The notes: a model not told the origin generated them from the sequence alone. 64,000 nucleotides of DNA from Sweltsa coloradensis (GCA_024449915.1 JAMZAV010001041.1:186001-250000), one strand, 5' to 3'; numbered from the stretch's first letter, positions 45,401 to 56,686 are shown. Numbers and translations: made by a program.

Positions 45401-48400
45401 TCGGAAGCATCAACTGCCGCAACGCCATCGCCCAAGAAACCAAAGAGAGATCGGAAACCAAAAGCGAAAACCGTCTCGGCAAAAAAGAACTCCAAGTATG
45501 TTTCTACCTAAAAATATATACTTTAATTAAAATGTAGTGTAATCTACAAAATTGATTTAGTTCCAACATTTCAAACAGTCCTTTCTGCCCTATGACATGA
45601 TTCTAGACAATATTATTTAACCTTTCTAATGCTGGGATTTGAACGGAGCACCAACACCCCAGTGCTGGGTTATTTTGAGCAAAAGTCAATTTCTCTCATT
45701 GATTTGATAGATATTAACTTATCAAACTTTAATCATCCTTGAAATGAAGTGGATTTCATTACACTAATACCTGTTTAAGATTGTCTTGAATTTATACTGT
45801 CAAGACTATTATTTACATGTGACAATTGCCCTAGCATAGGCCTACGTAAGTGTGAGCTGGTTTTTGTCACCTAGGCCTACTGACAACGTCCTCTACTTCT
45901 CTATTATTTCAACCTTTACTTCAAAGTGTATGATTGCTAACCAAGTCCGAATAGCGATCAAAAACCTCCTAATTACAACCTATTTTGCCTGAAAACTGTG
46001 TCCTGTGTGTGTGTTTCTAGATGCCATTATTATCTTCACTTGTTGTTTTTGCCAATTTACACTACTGAAATAACTGACAGAGCAATCTTGTGGTCAAACT
46101 ACCAAACTAGAAGATGTTAAACAGCTTGCACATAGAGTGCAGCACAGTTTAAAAATCGACTTTTGACAATCGATTATATCTATAAGCAGAAACAAGCGCG
46201 CGCGTTCGAAACAACCCCAGATCGAGTATACTCGAGCCGCATGGGGAAACAAGATGGCGCCATCGAGTATACTCGATGGCCGCACAGAAAAGGTTAAGAT
46301 GATCGATAAATTAAATTTGAATTTAGTCTTACCAATCACTTATCAGTCACAATTATTTAACTGATAGTAAAGTGCAATGTGTTTCAAGTTTGAGCTATGT
46401 AATCTAAACTTTTCTATCCTTAATTAGGGGGATGTTTTCAAGTCCAAGGAAGAAGGGAAAGAAACTACTGAGTACCGGAAATGAATCTGATGGCGAGGAC
46501 ATGATGATAGCAACACCTCCACCTTCTCCTGAAGAAGATCCAGATACTTTGTCAAATGTAAGTTGTTTACAAAATGAAATATGTGTAGCGTATGTATGTA
46601 AGTTTAAGTAGTAGTTCAAATAAAAAAAATGTATTATCTTGAGTGAATGATTGATTGGTCCTTCTGCCTTTAACAACTTGGCTTCTTTTCTTACCCTAGG
46701 TTCTGATTCGAGCTTGTACCCTTGTGGCATTACAAATTGTCGCCGTCTTGTCGACTATGCATGGCTTACTGTATAGGCTGATCATTTAAACCCATCAGTC
46801 ATACCATTGTTGTACCCATCTTGAGAAGTTTTAGGAAGTGGTCTCCTATTCATTAAGTTCACTTTTATAACCACTCAAGTTTAGCTAAGGGGTTTTACTA
46901 TACGTAATACGGTATTACGCAGTATTAGTAGCCTAATGCCATATTATATAGACGTAAAAATGCAAATTTAGGATTTTTTGAAAACTTTGATATCATCAGC
47001 ATTTTTTAATTTAAATATTGAAGGGGAAAAAATCTAAAATTATTTTATAATACCGTATCACAAAGTTCAAATTGTAAGGTAGAAAGGAAAATTTTGCACT
47101 ATAAAGCGTTAATTTAAATAGGTATTATCACTTTATGTCTGTAATTACTAATTTGTAGAAGCGGCGATCTGCTCGAAACACTCATCGAAAGAAGTATGTG
47201 GATGACATAATGCTGGCACTGTCCGATGACGACTCTCCTAAATCATCAACGTCAAATTCAAAACAAGATTCTTCTAGGCCACATTTTGAGGATTCAACGG
47301 ATCCAGCCATCAAGCCCAACTTTGTTTATATTGTGAGTTAACAATTGATAGTTGCAAGCACTAGGTGCTCATTCTTAAATGTGCACTCAGTGTCTAGATT
47401 TTATTTTTCTTTACACATGTTTTAACCGACTTTAAAGTCTAAACTGTCAGTTTTGAAATTTTGTGTGTTTCCATTTGGGATGCCATCGGATGTCAAATTT
47501 GTGAACCGGTTCTGGCCCTTCTATTTTTCGGGTTACTAGAATCCAGATTCCGTATCTCTGTAACAAGGTGTTTGGGGGAAATGTAGCTCAATCATCTATA
47601 CCTGAACATGATTCAATTAACCCATGTCTATTGGAGAGCAAATCTCCCCTATGGGCCTATATGCATCACTTTTGTCAGTCTGTGGGAGTGTCAGGCGTTG
47701 CAATAAAAAATAATCATGATGCCCTTTTTACATTGCCTTTCAACATGGATGATACGTAGGGCCACCGAATTTGCGCGAGGCGTGAATTCGCGAAATGTAG
47801 TAAAAACTTGATTTTGAGCAATTTTTGAGGTTATGAATTGACTTTGAATTGTTTATGAACAATAATCTATTCATGAGTTGGCGCAAAATTATTTTTCTGC
47901 TAATTCTGGAACTTTTGTTACATTTCGCAAATTAGGCAAAATTTGTTAATTCCCCGCATATTTTGATTTATAAAATGAAAATTCCGAGGCCCTCAAATCA
48001 AAAGGTTTAGGCCTAGAACAAAGTTTTGACGGATATACAGACTGTCAAAATGGTCTTATTAGTGGAAAAATGTCGCCCAATAATGGTTGGCGTATTTTCC
48101 CGCAATTAATATCAGTAAATGGTTAAATGGGTGGAAAAAATGATAAAAAGCATATTTTAATTTCATGTTTTCATGCAAAAATGGAAAATTTTGCCTTTTG
48201 GTGCGGTTTCAAATTGCATTTTTTTGATATCAGGTAGAGGTTGTGAAAAATGGTGATAACAAAATGTGTGAATGTTTTTATTGCCTAAAATGTAAAATTG
48301 TCGACGATTTACATAATTTAGAGATGGAAAAAACACAATTTGAAATCGTGAATAGTGCGAAATAATGAACAAAATTGTATAAAACTGGTCAAAACGCGAA

Positions 48401-51400
48401 TTAATTCGCGAAATTGAACCTTTTAGTGTGCAAAATGTAGGGGGATGGTGGAGGTGCCGGTCCAGACCGAATATTACGCGTGCGGTAGGCTGTACAGTAA
48501 ACAGACGACAACGCAATGGCGTACCGTGACGTCACGGGCTTCACGGAAATAGGCCGCTAAAATAACGGCGCGTATCACGGATTCCGCGAAAATAGTCCAC
48601 CAAAATAACGATGAGTACAAATATTTTTTGGGGGAATCGATTCTGGACAGATTCTTGGGTCACAATGATCGATTCTTACTTTTTGGAAGCGATGTCATCC
48701 CTAACTTACGGGGCTCCGTTTTTTTTTTTTTTTTTTTGGGGGGGGGGGGGCGGGGAATTTGGGTTTTTATATCACCATTTCTCATTACCTCTAATCATAG
48801 TCCATGAAATCTTATGAAACATATTTAGGTATTTTCAAGTATTTCCATTTTTTCGCCTTTTGCGAAATCGCTGGATCTTTTTTTGCCACTGGAGGCCCAA
48901 CAGTGATATTTTATTTATTTTGTATTTTTTCAGAATACAACAGATGAAGATTCAATGGTAGTGCAGCACATTCTATCTGTTCGTAAAGGTAGACGGGAAA
49001 TAAAAATCGACAATGACCTGACTGAGGGCAAAGAAAAGACTGATCTTCAGAACGACACTGTTAATTCTGAACAAATTAAGGTTATCACAACTGATGACCC
49101 AAACACTTTGAGCATAGATGGAGGAATGGTAAATCCAATAACTGGTGATGTGGAATCAAGTGATGGTAGCAAAGTAGTTGCAGATAGTGCTGATAACTCT
49201 AGTGGGGGAACAACTCTACCAGTACCAAATTCGATCAATCTACCTTCAGACAACCTTGAAGAAAAGTCTTGTGATACTAGAGAAGATATTGAGTCTGTTC
49301 TTCCAAAGCCAACCGTTGCAGTTGCTAAGGAGATTGATGTAAAACCAAAGTGTGCGCTACTTTCATCCAAGTCAGAAACTCAAGTGATTGACGTGGAAGA
49401 GTATTTTGTTAAGTACCGCAACTTCTCATATCTGCATTGTGAATGGAAAACAGAAGATGAGCTACTTAAAGGAGATAAGAGAATAGCAATTAAACTGAAA
49501 CGATTTAAACAAAAAAATGCTCACAACACCAATATTTTTGAAAATTTGGATGACGAGCCTTACAATCCTGAATATGTCGAGGTAGACAGAGTATTAGATG
49601 TTGCCGAACACGCTGATCCCAACACGGGGAAAACTATTAAGCACTACCTAGTGAAGTGGCGCTCAATGCAATATGAAGAGAGTACGTGGGAACTAGAAGA
49701 GGATGTTGATCCTATAAAAATCAAGCACTTTGAATTCATCCGAAAGAAGCCCCCTAAAGACCAGTGGAAACCAAAGAAGAAACCACCAAGTGACCAGTGG
49801 GTGAAACTCGAAGAGTCTCCCACTTACAATAATAGCAACACATTAAGACCCTATCAATTAGAAGGGTTAAACTGGCTGCTATTTTCATGGTACAATGGAA
49901 GAAACTGTATCCTTGCAGATGAGATGGGTTTGGGAAAGACAATTCAGTCCCTAACCTTTATCCACGCTGTGTGTGAATACGGCATCCGAGGCCCATTCTT
50001 GGTGATTGCCCCTCTGTCAACAATACCAAACTGGCAGCGAGAATTTGAGGGGTGGACCGACATGAATGTAATTGTCTATCATGGTTCATCTGCAAGTAGG
50101 AATATGGTTCAAGAATATGAAATGTTCTATCGAAACGAAAAAGGTAACCCAATAAAAGAATTGCATAAATTTAATGTCCTTATAACAACGTTTGAGATCA
50201 TCATTGCTGACGTATTAGAGCTAAAGGAGTTCAATTGGCGGCTTTGCGTAATTGATGAAGCTCACCGACTCAAGAACAGAAATTGCAAACTGCTGGAGGG
50301 TTTACGCTTACTCAATTTGGAGCACAGAGTCTTACTGTCGGGTACTCCACTCCAAAACAACGTCAATGAGCTGTTTTCACTGCTTAACTTTCTGGAACCA
50401 CAGCAGTTTGCAAGTAGTGAAGCATTTCTTCAAGAATTTGGAGCTCTGAAGAGTGAAACTGAAGTGCAAAAACTACAACTGATTCTTAAACCCATGATGC
50501 TACGTAGGTTAAAGGAAGATGTTGAGAAGTCCATTGCCCCGAAAGAAGAAACTGTTGTAGAGGTGGAACTGACAAATATGCAGAAGAAATACTACCGTGG
50601 TATTTTGGAGAGAAATTTCTCATTCCTGTCGAAAGGCACAACAACTGCTAATGTACCAAACCTAATGAACACCATGATGGAACTTCGTAAATGTTGTATT
50701 CATCCATTTCTTCTAAATGGTGCTGAAGAACAGATACAGTTTGATTACAGACAGTCCAAGCAGGCAAGACTAACAAGTGAAGACCCCGATGGTTATTTTC
50801 AGGCACTCATCAATTCTTCAGGTAAAATGGTGTTAATCGACAAACTTTTACCAAAATTGAAGGACGGTGGTCACCGAATACTAATATTCAGTCAAATGGT
50901 TAGATGCTTAGATATTTTGGAAGACTACCTGATCTACAGAAAATATCCATTTGAAAGGATTGACGGACGTGTTCGTGGCAATTTGCGGCAAGCCGCTATT
51001 GATCGGTTTAGTAAACCCGATTCGGATAGGTTTGTGTTTCTGTTGTGTACGAAAGCTGGGGGGCTCGGTATTAATCTAACTGCTGCTGACACTGTGATAA
51101 TCTACGATAGTGACTGGAACCCCCAAAATGACCTTCAAGCACAAGCACGGTGTCACCGAATTGGGCAACAAAAGATGGTGAAAGTGTATAGACTCCTTTG
51201 CCGTAACACATACGAACGAGAAATGTTTGATAAGGCATCTCTCAAACTTGGTCTTGACAAAGCTTTACTTCAAAGTATGAATACTACTCAAGGGAAAGAT
51301 CAAAATAATAGTAAACAACTTTCCAAGAAAGAAATTGAGGATCTTCTTAAAAAGGGTGCTTATGGTGCAATCATGGATGATGATAATGCCGGTGACAAAT

Positions 51401-54400
51401 TCTGTGAAGAAGACATAGATCAAATCTTGGAACGACGTACACAAATAATCACCCTTGAATCTGAGAAAGGCTCAACATTCTCAAAGGCTAGTTTTGCTTC
51501 ATCAGGAATCCGCTCGGACATTGATATAGACGATCCTGATTTTTGGAAAAAATGGGCAAGAAAAGCCGAAATAGATACTGCTGACGAAGAAGACAAGAAT
51601 GACCTGGTAATTTCTGAGCCAAGACGTCGAACACAGATCAAGCGGTATGGCCATGACGAGTCTGTTGTAGATATGTCTGAAGTTGAAAATAGCTCATCCG
51701 ATAGTGAGGAGGATCCTTCTATCGGAATGGGTAGAGGCAGGGGACGTAAAACACGAACTAAATTGGGGAAGCGATCGAGATTGAGGTTCTTGAACGATGA
51801 CTACATCCCCAAGGACGGTGAAATTGTGTATGGCAGCTGGGCTAGAAGCGAATGCTTCAAAATCGAAAGAGGACTGCTAACTTTTGGGTGAGATACTTGT
51901 TTGTTTATTTTTAATAAGGTATTAGCCACCGCCTGCTCGAATGTGATGAACCCAAATAGACTGCCTGTTTTGTGAGCCAACATTTCGGTCCTAATCACAG
52001 TCGATGAAAGAAGTTTTTTGCGCCGTAAAGTATATGAAGAAACATGACAGGTTTTGTTTACCGACACACAGTCGCACACACACAAACAGTTAGACACACA
52101 GACAACCAGAGATCTTAGATAAAGGTTTTTAGTTGGAGCTTCTTTGCTACTTCAAATTGTTTGGCCCAAAGAGGCGCCGTAGCTGGCGCTTTCTTGCGGA
52201 ATTCTTTCAAAGCTCTGTCTTTTGTTGGTCAATTATTTAACATGGGAAAATGACTCACAAAACAGGCAGTCTATTTGGGTTCATCCCATTCGAGCAGGCG
52301 GTGGTATTAGCCTACTTGTGTTAAATTGTCAACCTGATAATTTCCTCTTATTAGCCCTTTTCGGTCGTATGTCGGCTGTCAGCCGACAAGGGTGTTTTGC
52401 ACCCTGTACTACACCCCCATGAATTTTTTTGAAAAATTGTCCAAAAAAAATTTGGACTTTTTTTTTAATTTTTTTTTTTGATGAAAATTTTTATATCTTG
52501 CCCACTCATTTAAGTGTTTGTATGTACTTTCTACAGTAAACAGATCCACCGCCTTCTAAATAAATAAAAAAAATCCGACCCGAAAGGGTTAAGCCTCTTT
52601 ACATTTACAAATTTTATGTTAAAAAAACTTGATACCACCCCATCAATCATCAGACCTTAATTTTGAATGTTAATTTTTTCTTTTCGTCTGCATTTACTGC
52701 ACGTTTTTGCTACTTTAAGAAGTGCATACATTCATTCATAATTTTATTCCTAAGAAGAGCATACCGTAATGTAATGATGAACACCATGCTAATACTGAGG
52801 CATCTATAGGATGTCAATGAGTTGAGTTTTTCTCAAACACTGAACATTACGTTGTAACAAACAAATCATGCTTTCACCTTTTTCACTTTACTTTATGCAT
52901 ATCTTTGTAGAGGACCTGTATCACACCTGGTGTCAACGATAATTCTTTATGTTTTTATGTTTATCCTCGTGATATAGGTTGCTGTTTGCAATATGTATCA
53001 TCTAGTCGAGATAGCGCACATTTCAAATATACACACTTGCAAGAAAACGATTTATACTAATACACAAATATCCATGGTGATCATAAAGATTTTTATTTTG
53101 ACACGATTAACAATATATTTTCATATTGTTTTGACATCCCTAATTATAATCATTTGGGACGTAGAGAGGCCCGTTTAGTAAAGCAATTTTTATTGCCTGC
53201 AATGTTTATTGCCTGGAATGTTTATTGTGCAATCCATTGCCATAGTGAACCAAACATGAACTAAAAATTACCCCCAAATAAAGTTTTATTTTTACGGTCT
53301 TAAACTCCATGACATGGCTCGAGATTATGTTCATAGAAACTAGGTTATCAATGGAATGTTTGCGCAACATACTGTTGAGCCATTAATTGTCTGCAATCAA
53401 TATTGGCAAAAAGTAGAGCAGAATCCTACTTTGCAATTGTTGCTAGCAATGGTAATTTGTACAGTCATCTAAATGCATACCGTACTGGGGAATGAGTTTG
53501 TTCAACACATTGATATTAAACATCTATAGTAGGCTAGATTCGCAGTATTGGTCCACTTCCTTGACAATTTGAAGCCATCTTGAAAAGGAGTGTTTGCATG
53601 TTAAGTAGATGGGAGCAATTTGTAGATTTTTTTTTTTTGATATGGCCGTCAGTACTAAATTCTCGTATGCAATAACTTTGTATTGTTTCTGTTTCTTCAA
53701 TCCCATGCTGCACAAGCTAAAACCATATCAAACAATCCAGTAAAATACTTTATTGCATTAAAAAAGCATAATTAAAACGCCAAATCGCCATTTTGAAAAG
53801 GAGTGATTGACACTTCAATTTGGTACGCTCGCGCCTTTGCGGAGGTATTGGAGACTGGGGATCTAGCCTACTATATATATATGTGTAATATGAATGGTTC
53901 AACATGCAAATTAATTGCAGCATTGCTTATTTGTTATGTATTTGTGTCGCGTGTTTTTCCTTGTTTTTATGGTAATTTATGTTTGTTATTTGTATAGCCT
54001 ACTGTTCTTGGTTAACTTTTACATTCTAATATGAATCATATCACTTGTGTGTGTGGCTTTGCTGTTATTGTAAATAAACAAATGTATATTAATAAAACGT
54101 TTTGTTTGAAATGTGGCTTGACTGATTTCTTTTTTGTAGATGGGGTCGATGGGCAGAAATTCTCAGTCATAGCCATTTCCGCCGCGGTTGGAGAGACAGT
54201 GACGTGGAGGACTGTGCTCGGGTGATTGTAAGTTCTCAGTGTATTTCTTTGTATGAGCCACTATCTAGTGAGCAGTGATGCATGTTCTTGCTTCGATCAT
54301 TGGGCCCAACTGTTAACCGCTTCGATACTGAAAGTTCCACAATTTGGTTCCAACTTCCTTTTCTATGAAAAAGGCAAAATAATTTCATGGTAACTACTAA

Positions 54401-55414
54401 GGCAAACTCTGTTTTTACGTCCATTACAAGGACGTTTTCACGTCAATTTTGAGTTGTCTCGTTCACATTTCATAAGAACAATGCTATGTATAATTCCCTA
54501 CTACGTCCACCAGTTGTACGTTGTCACGCTCATGACGCCATAATTTCATGGTCCCGTGATGTTTTTTGCTGTTTTTACCATGTTTTGGAGGCTCCGTGAC
54601 GTCATCAATCGACAACACTTCATCCATCCAGCCTTTTCTGAATCCGAAGTATTTATCTCATGCGGTAGGCCTATCTTTTTGGCATTGTTCTAATTTTCAA
54701 GATAACATTTGAAGGAAACTTTTTGCCTTTGTTTAAGAGCATCCGGTGGCCATTTCATAGTCCCGCACTAATAACGTAAGAATTCCAAGTCTCGAGAAAA
54801 TTGTGAACCCTGAAGAGAGGTGTACACCTCGGCACATAAACCACCTACTGAACCGGCGCCTGCCGGGAGTGAGAGAGAGAGAGAATGCGCCATGCCATTG
54901 TGCAATGACCGGCAGGGCGGGCAGCCAAAATTTATGTGAAAATTCATGGATGCTATGCTGATTTCTTGTGATTTAGTTCTCATTGTAGTTGATCACCTGT
55001 TGATCTTAATTGTTCTTGTTTCTGGATCTTAATTTTGTTCTTCTAACATATCCCTCTTGTGAATCTATTTATGTTTGAGGTAAATACTTATTAATTGACT
55101 TGAATTTATTCATTACAGCTCCTGTTTTGTTTGCGGTTCTACCGAGGCGATGATAAAATCAAGAGCTTCGTTTGTGATTTAATCACACCGTCGGAGAATG
55201 GTGAATCAAAACTTACCAAAAATCACATGGGTCTGAATACTCCTGTACCCCGAGGTGGACGCAGAAGTAAGAAGTTGAACAAGAAAGACTCGCGCTTGCT
55301 ACCGGATCAAGACGAAGCCTCGCACTCACAAGACTGGAGCAGTCACGAGAAATACGATGGAGACATTTTCTTAGAGAACAACTATAAGAAACATCTAAGC
55401 AGACATGCCAATAA
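37238..55414 (+). CDS. CHD7-like: Kismet/CHD7-like chromodomain helicase (CHD6-9 subfamily), 5' nine coding exons, 3' end missing
   Basis: Nine exons joined by GT-AG sites in compatible phases encode 2233 residues plus two bases of the next codon. Domains in order: N-terminal LFGED motif (residues 6-10), P/Q-rich disordered region (to about 750), Lys/Pro-rich linkers (about 800-1120), two chromodomains (about 1272-1393), SNF2 ATPase with Walker [10 protein letters not shown] (1449-1457), DEAH box (1562-1565) and LLSGTPLQN, helicase C with [11 protein letters not shown] (1856-1866), then a [10 protein letters not shown] segment typical of the post-ATPase region of CHD7/8/9. Family knowledge: these nuclear ATP-dependent remodellers read H3 methylation and act at enhancers. 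Start chosen because an in-frame TAA lies 15 bases upstream of the ATG and LFGED is conserved at CHD7-type N termini. All catalytic motifs are intact, so the gene looks functional. The final donor is in phase 2; the continuing exons (rest of SANT/SLIDE, BRK) were not found to 64 kb. CHD7 versus CHD6/8/9 cannot be decided; invertebrates usually have one ortholog. Confidence 0.93.
39632..40672. mobile_element. TIR element in CHD intron 1
   Basis: AGGGAATATTCCACTTCCGC at 39633 is mirrored by TGGAATATTCCCT ending about 40671. Interior about 1.0 kb with several CpG-rich patches and two TGACG-CAG stretches. No transposase recognised; duplication not clear. Confidence 0.55.
41380..41580. promoter_or_regulatory. 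CpG-rich block in CHD intron 1
   Basis: GCGTGCGACGTCACGACGCTG and neighbouring CG-rich sequence stand out in an AT-rich intron, with a CREB/ATF-like GACGTCA core. Possible enhancer or internal promoter; composition is the only evidence. Confidence 0.25.
41931..42894. mobile_element. hAT-type element, GGGGTGTGCGAGTA family, copy 1 (CHD intron 1)
   Basis: Ends TAGGGATGTGCGAGTAC and TACTCGCACACCCCTA. The same family is at 59016-60071 in the opposite orientation. Interior shares CGTTCCATTCAAGGGCGCG and CACTTGTGT-like parts with copy 2. No transposase; target duplication here is imperfect. Confidence 0.7.
42958..43098 (+). CDS. CHD7-like: CHD gene exon 2
   Basis: A 141-base exon, phase 0 at both ends, between TTGTTTAG and GTAAAC. 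It encodes 47 residues beginning [12 protein letters not shown] and including [11 protein letters not shown]. Intron 1 upstream (3461 bases) is filled with transposable elements. The exon has no recognised domain; it continues the N-terminal linker region. Confidence 0.85.
43397..43416. repeat. (TA)n microsatellite
   Basis: About ten TA repeats within CHD intron 2. Confidence 0.8.
43524..43753 (+). CDS. CHD7-like: CHD gene exon 3, basic/proline-rich linker
   Basis: 230 bases, acceptor TACTTCTAG, donor AG|GTAAGG, entering phase 0 and leaving phase 2 (the Arg codon is completed by the next exon). The peptide has a basic GKKSKKKA stretch, a [10 protein letters not shown] stretch, and then an acidic segment. 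Similar basic linkers precede the chromodomains in CHD7-type proteins. Confidence 0.88.
44318..44726. mobile_element. 393-base hAT-type MITE in CHD intron 3
   Basis: Element 44326-44718 has TAGGGATGACAT and ATGTCATCCCTA ends and near-perfect duplication GTTGGTAG/GTTAGTAG. Its right half (GAATCGATTCTTAGGTCACAA) recurs at 48632 and 57146. Confidence 0.8.
44830..44995 (-). pseudogene. LINE polymerase C-terminal fragment in CHD intron 3
   Basis: Minus-strand frame includes [20 protein letters not shown], a sequel to the GRPR-type end seen in LINE proteins; the downstream TGGCAGGGTCAG segment matches 195-207. Short and dead. Confidence 0.4.
45067..45495 (+). CDS. CHD7-like: CHD gene exon 4, Lys/Pro/Glu-rich repeats
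   Basis: 429 bases after a poly-C acceptor (CCCCCCCAG). Its first base completes an Arg codon with exon 3; the last two bases (AA) start a Lys codon finished by exon 5. It encodes short Lys-Glu-Pro repeats ([17 protein letters not shown]), then an acidic stretch and another basic stretch. This is low-complexity linker upstream of the chromodomains. A minus-strand ORF over the same bases is a shadow. Confidence 0.88.
45617..46297. mobile_element. piggyBac-like element bounded by TTAA (CHD intron 4)
   Basis: TTAA-CCTTTCTAATG at 45617 and CACAGAAAAGG-TTAA ending 46297. TTAA bounds with CCTTT-type ends fit piggyBac. Interior has two CGAGTATACTCGA palindromes (46213, 46264) and no transposase. 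Confidence 0.6.
46428..46557 (+). CDS. CHD7-like: CHD gene exon 5
   Basis: 130 bases between TTAATTAG and GTAAGT, completing the Lys codon from exon 4 and ending in phase 0. It encodes [18 protein letters not shown] followed by an acidic, proline-rich segment ([10 protein letters not shown]). Phase agreement on both sides supports it. Confidence 0.85.
47159..47332 (+). CDS. CHD7-like: CHD gene exon 6
   Basis: 174 bases, phase 0 at both ends (ATTTGTAG to GTGAGT). It encodes [20 protein letters not shown] and onward. RRS(A/S)R...KKY.(D/E)D matches the conserved basic segment that precedes the chromodomains in CHD7-type proteins, helping to fix the subfamily. Confidence 0.9.
47333..48234. other. 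CHD intron 6, 5' part
   Basis: Contains AATTCGCGAAAT-type short palindromes at about 47788 and a 63-codon forward ORF (47568-47759) without recognised motif. Confidence 0.35.
48235..48793. mobile_element. hAT-type MITE, TAGAGGTNGTGA family, copy 1 (CHD intron 6)
   Basis: TAGAGGTTGTGAAAAATGG and CCATTTCTCATTACCTCTA are the ends. Contains an inner block related to the 44326 MITE. Poly-T/poly-G at 48719-48750. Copy 2 is at 56695-57382. Confidence 0.7.
48934..51887 (+). CDS. CHD7-like: CHD gene exon 7: both chromodomains and the complete SNF2 ATPase in one exon
   Basis: 2954 bases without an intron or stop, entering phase 0 (TTTTTTCAG) and leaving phase 2 (GG|GTGAGA). It covers residues 1122-2105: an acidic/Ser-rich lead, chromodomain 1 ([17 protein letters not shown]), chromodomain 2 ([17 protein letters not shown]), Walker [42 protein letters not shown], the helicase C block with [13 protein letters not shown], and the arginine-finger motif RCHRIGQ. 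It ends in an acidic and basic tail before the SANT-like region. All motifs needed for ATP hydrolysis are present. In vertebrate CHD7 this part is split among many exons, so its continuity here is unusual. Confidence 0.95.
51920..52310. mobile_element. 379-base TIR element with 6-base duplication, just after the ATPase exon
   Basis: Element 51926-52304 has 57-base near-identical inverted ends (CCACCGCCTGCTCGAATG... / ...CATTCGAGCAGGCGGTGG-like), flanked by TATTAG on both sides. It begins 38 bases after the exon 7 donor. Superfamily not assigned. Confidence 0.8.
52350..52592. mobile_element. Possible piggyBac-like MITE (CHD intron 7)
   Basis: GCCCTTTTCGGTCGTATG at 52354 is mirrored by CCGACCCGAAAGGGTTAA at 52574-52591. 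Right end is TTAA; left is TTAG, possibly mutated. Confidence 0.45.
53529..53877. mobile_element. Short copy of the GTAGGCTAGATCCCCAG TIR family (CHD intron 7)
   Basis: Ends TAGTAGGCTAGATTCGCAGT and ACTGGGGATCTAGCCTACTA, with internal GCACAAGCTAAAACCATAT as in the 7.1-8.6 kb element. About 350 bases, probably TA-flanked. Confidence 0.65.
54140..54227 (+). CDS. CHD7-like: CHD gene exon 8, start of SANT-like region
   Basis: 88 bases; its first base completes a Gly codon with exon 7, giving [18 protein letters not shown]. It ends in phase 0 at GTAAGT after ARVI. The WGRW.(D/E)ILSH motif is characteristic of CHD6-9 just after the ATPase. Introns on both sides are 2252 and 891 bases. Confidence 0.92.
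54869..54886. repeat. (GA)n microsatellite
   Basis: GAGAGAGAGAGAGA in CHD intron 8. Confidence 0.7.
55119..55414 (+). CDS. CHD7-like: CHD gene exon 9, SANT/SLIDE-like region; last exon visible
   Basis: 296 bases from acceptor TTCATTACAG to donor AA|GTAAGC, phase 0 in and phase 2 out. It encodes [17 protein letters not shown], a [11 protein letters not shown] basic patch and [13 protein letters not shown], which track the corresponding CHD7/8/9 segment. In the family the next residues form a conserved VLLRVRMLYYL block; no exon resembling it was seen between 55415 and 64000, so the intron after this exon is probably over 8.5 kb and holds the LINE and hAT elements listed below. Confidence 0.92.
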
Positions 55415-56195
55415 GTAAGCTCACGCATTTTTTATTCATGTGTGCTGTTGTTTTTTAGATCAACATCAGTTGTATCATTAAACATTTAAAATGTTTACTT
55501 CCAGTTAATATTTAATTGATGTTATAGGCGTTTCGTAATATTTCACTATTTTTAGGGCACGGCAAAATATCCCAAAACTCCTTCCTATATCTTTGATTTA
55601 ATATAGACCATATATTTGTTTTTACTGTGCAGAGGTGCTTCTTCAGCATTCTTCTTTCTTGCTATCCAATATACGTCTTCTTTTTCTTACCTGCTCTTAC
55701 CTCAATTTATTTCATAATACATGTGGTAGACCTTCCCTGGACTATAGCCCAAGTGAGAAAAAAATAATGTTGGTTTTCTTGTGAGAAAACCCACATGGAG
55801 GGGTTAGTAGTAGACTTACCAATGCTTGGTAGTTTTTTGATTGTTACCTGAATACGTATTTATGGATTAGCTTTCTGTGTCACCTTTTGTCCATTTCCAT
55901 AAATCATTTTTACTTTGCTAATTCACCTCAAGAATTATGTACTCGCCTCAAGCCAGCATTAAATTCTGGCTTTGCAGTATCGTGTTATGGCTTGTATTTT
56001 CTCAGTTACACTTTTTTTTACCGACCCAATTACAAACATATTTGTACATGAGATGTTACTATTAAGGTCTTACTCTCAGTCGTTAACTAATAATCGAAAC
56101 GTGTTTTTATTGCTGAGCTGCACTTAACTTTTAGAGTGTGTGCTTATTCAGAACCTTGCAAGCTGCAATTAAAATAAATATGTATTTAGTACCTA
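55415..56195. other. CHD intron 9, 5' part
   Basis: No repeat or exon recognised; AT-rich. Confidence 0.4.
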
Positions 56196-56415
56196 CTCAC
56201 GTCACATAACTGATTTCACTAGTGGACATTAAATTTAAAGCAGACCAAGCCAACCCTGTAGGTGCCTACACCATCGTGAACAAAGAGTCGATGACCAACT
56301 AGAGACCGGCATATTTAAGTAGGAACACCAATAATTCGAATACAATTCCACAACACAACAACAATAATTCCACCCATGGACAGCGCCAGAATCAACGAGG
56401 CTAATTCGGAACCTT
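56196..56415 (-). mobile_element. Old, diverged SINE body fragment
   Basis: Shares AAGCAGACCAAGCCAACCCT and GACAGCGCCAGAATCAACGA with the SINE family, but with many differences; head and tail are missing. Confidence 0.55.
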
Positions 56416-56686
56416 ATACAGTCAAACCAGTCATAAACGTTCAATTCAATTCAAATGCGTTTTATTTCTTTAGCAACAAGTGCTCATTTACATACTTGGC
56501 ATAATTGCCGTACAAGTCTTGAAATACGCTTAGTTATTTTAACAATTTAAATAGTAATACAAATTAATTAATAAATAGTACTGAAACAATATGACACCTA
56601 ATTAGAAATAAATACAATAATTAATTAGAAGTAAATATAAAGTAATGTTGACAATTAATGTAACGTTAGCATAGGTGATTATTACA

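Noticed and set aside
45268..45495. Minus-strand Phe/Ser/Thr-rich ORF over CHD exon 4.
   Set aside because: Antisense of the Lys/Glu-rich repeats; a shadow.
49047..51641. Minus-strand ORFs over CHD exon 7.
   Set aside because: Antisense shadows of the chromodomain/ATPase coding sequence; no motif of their own.
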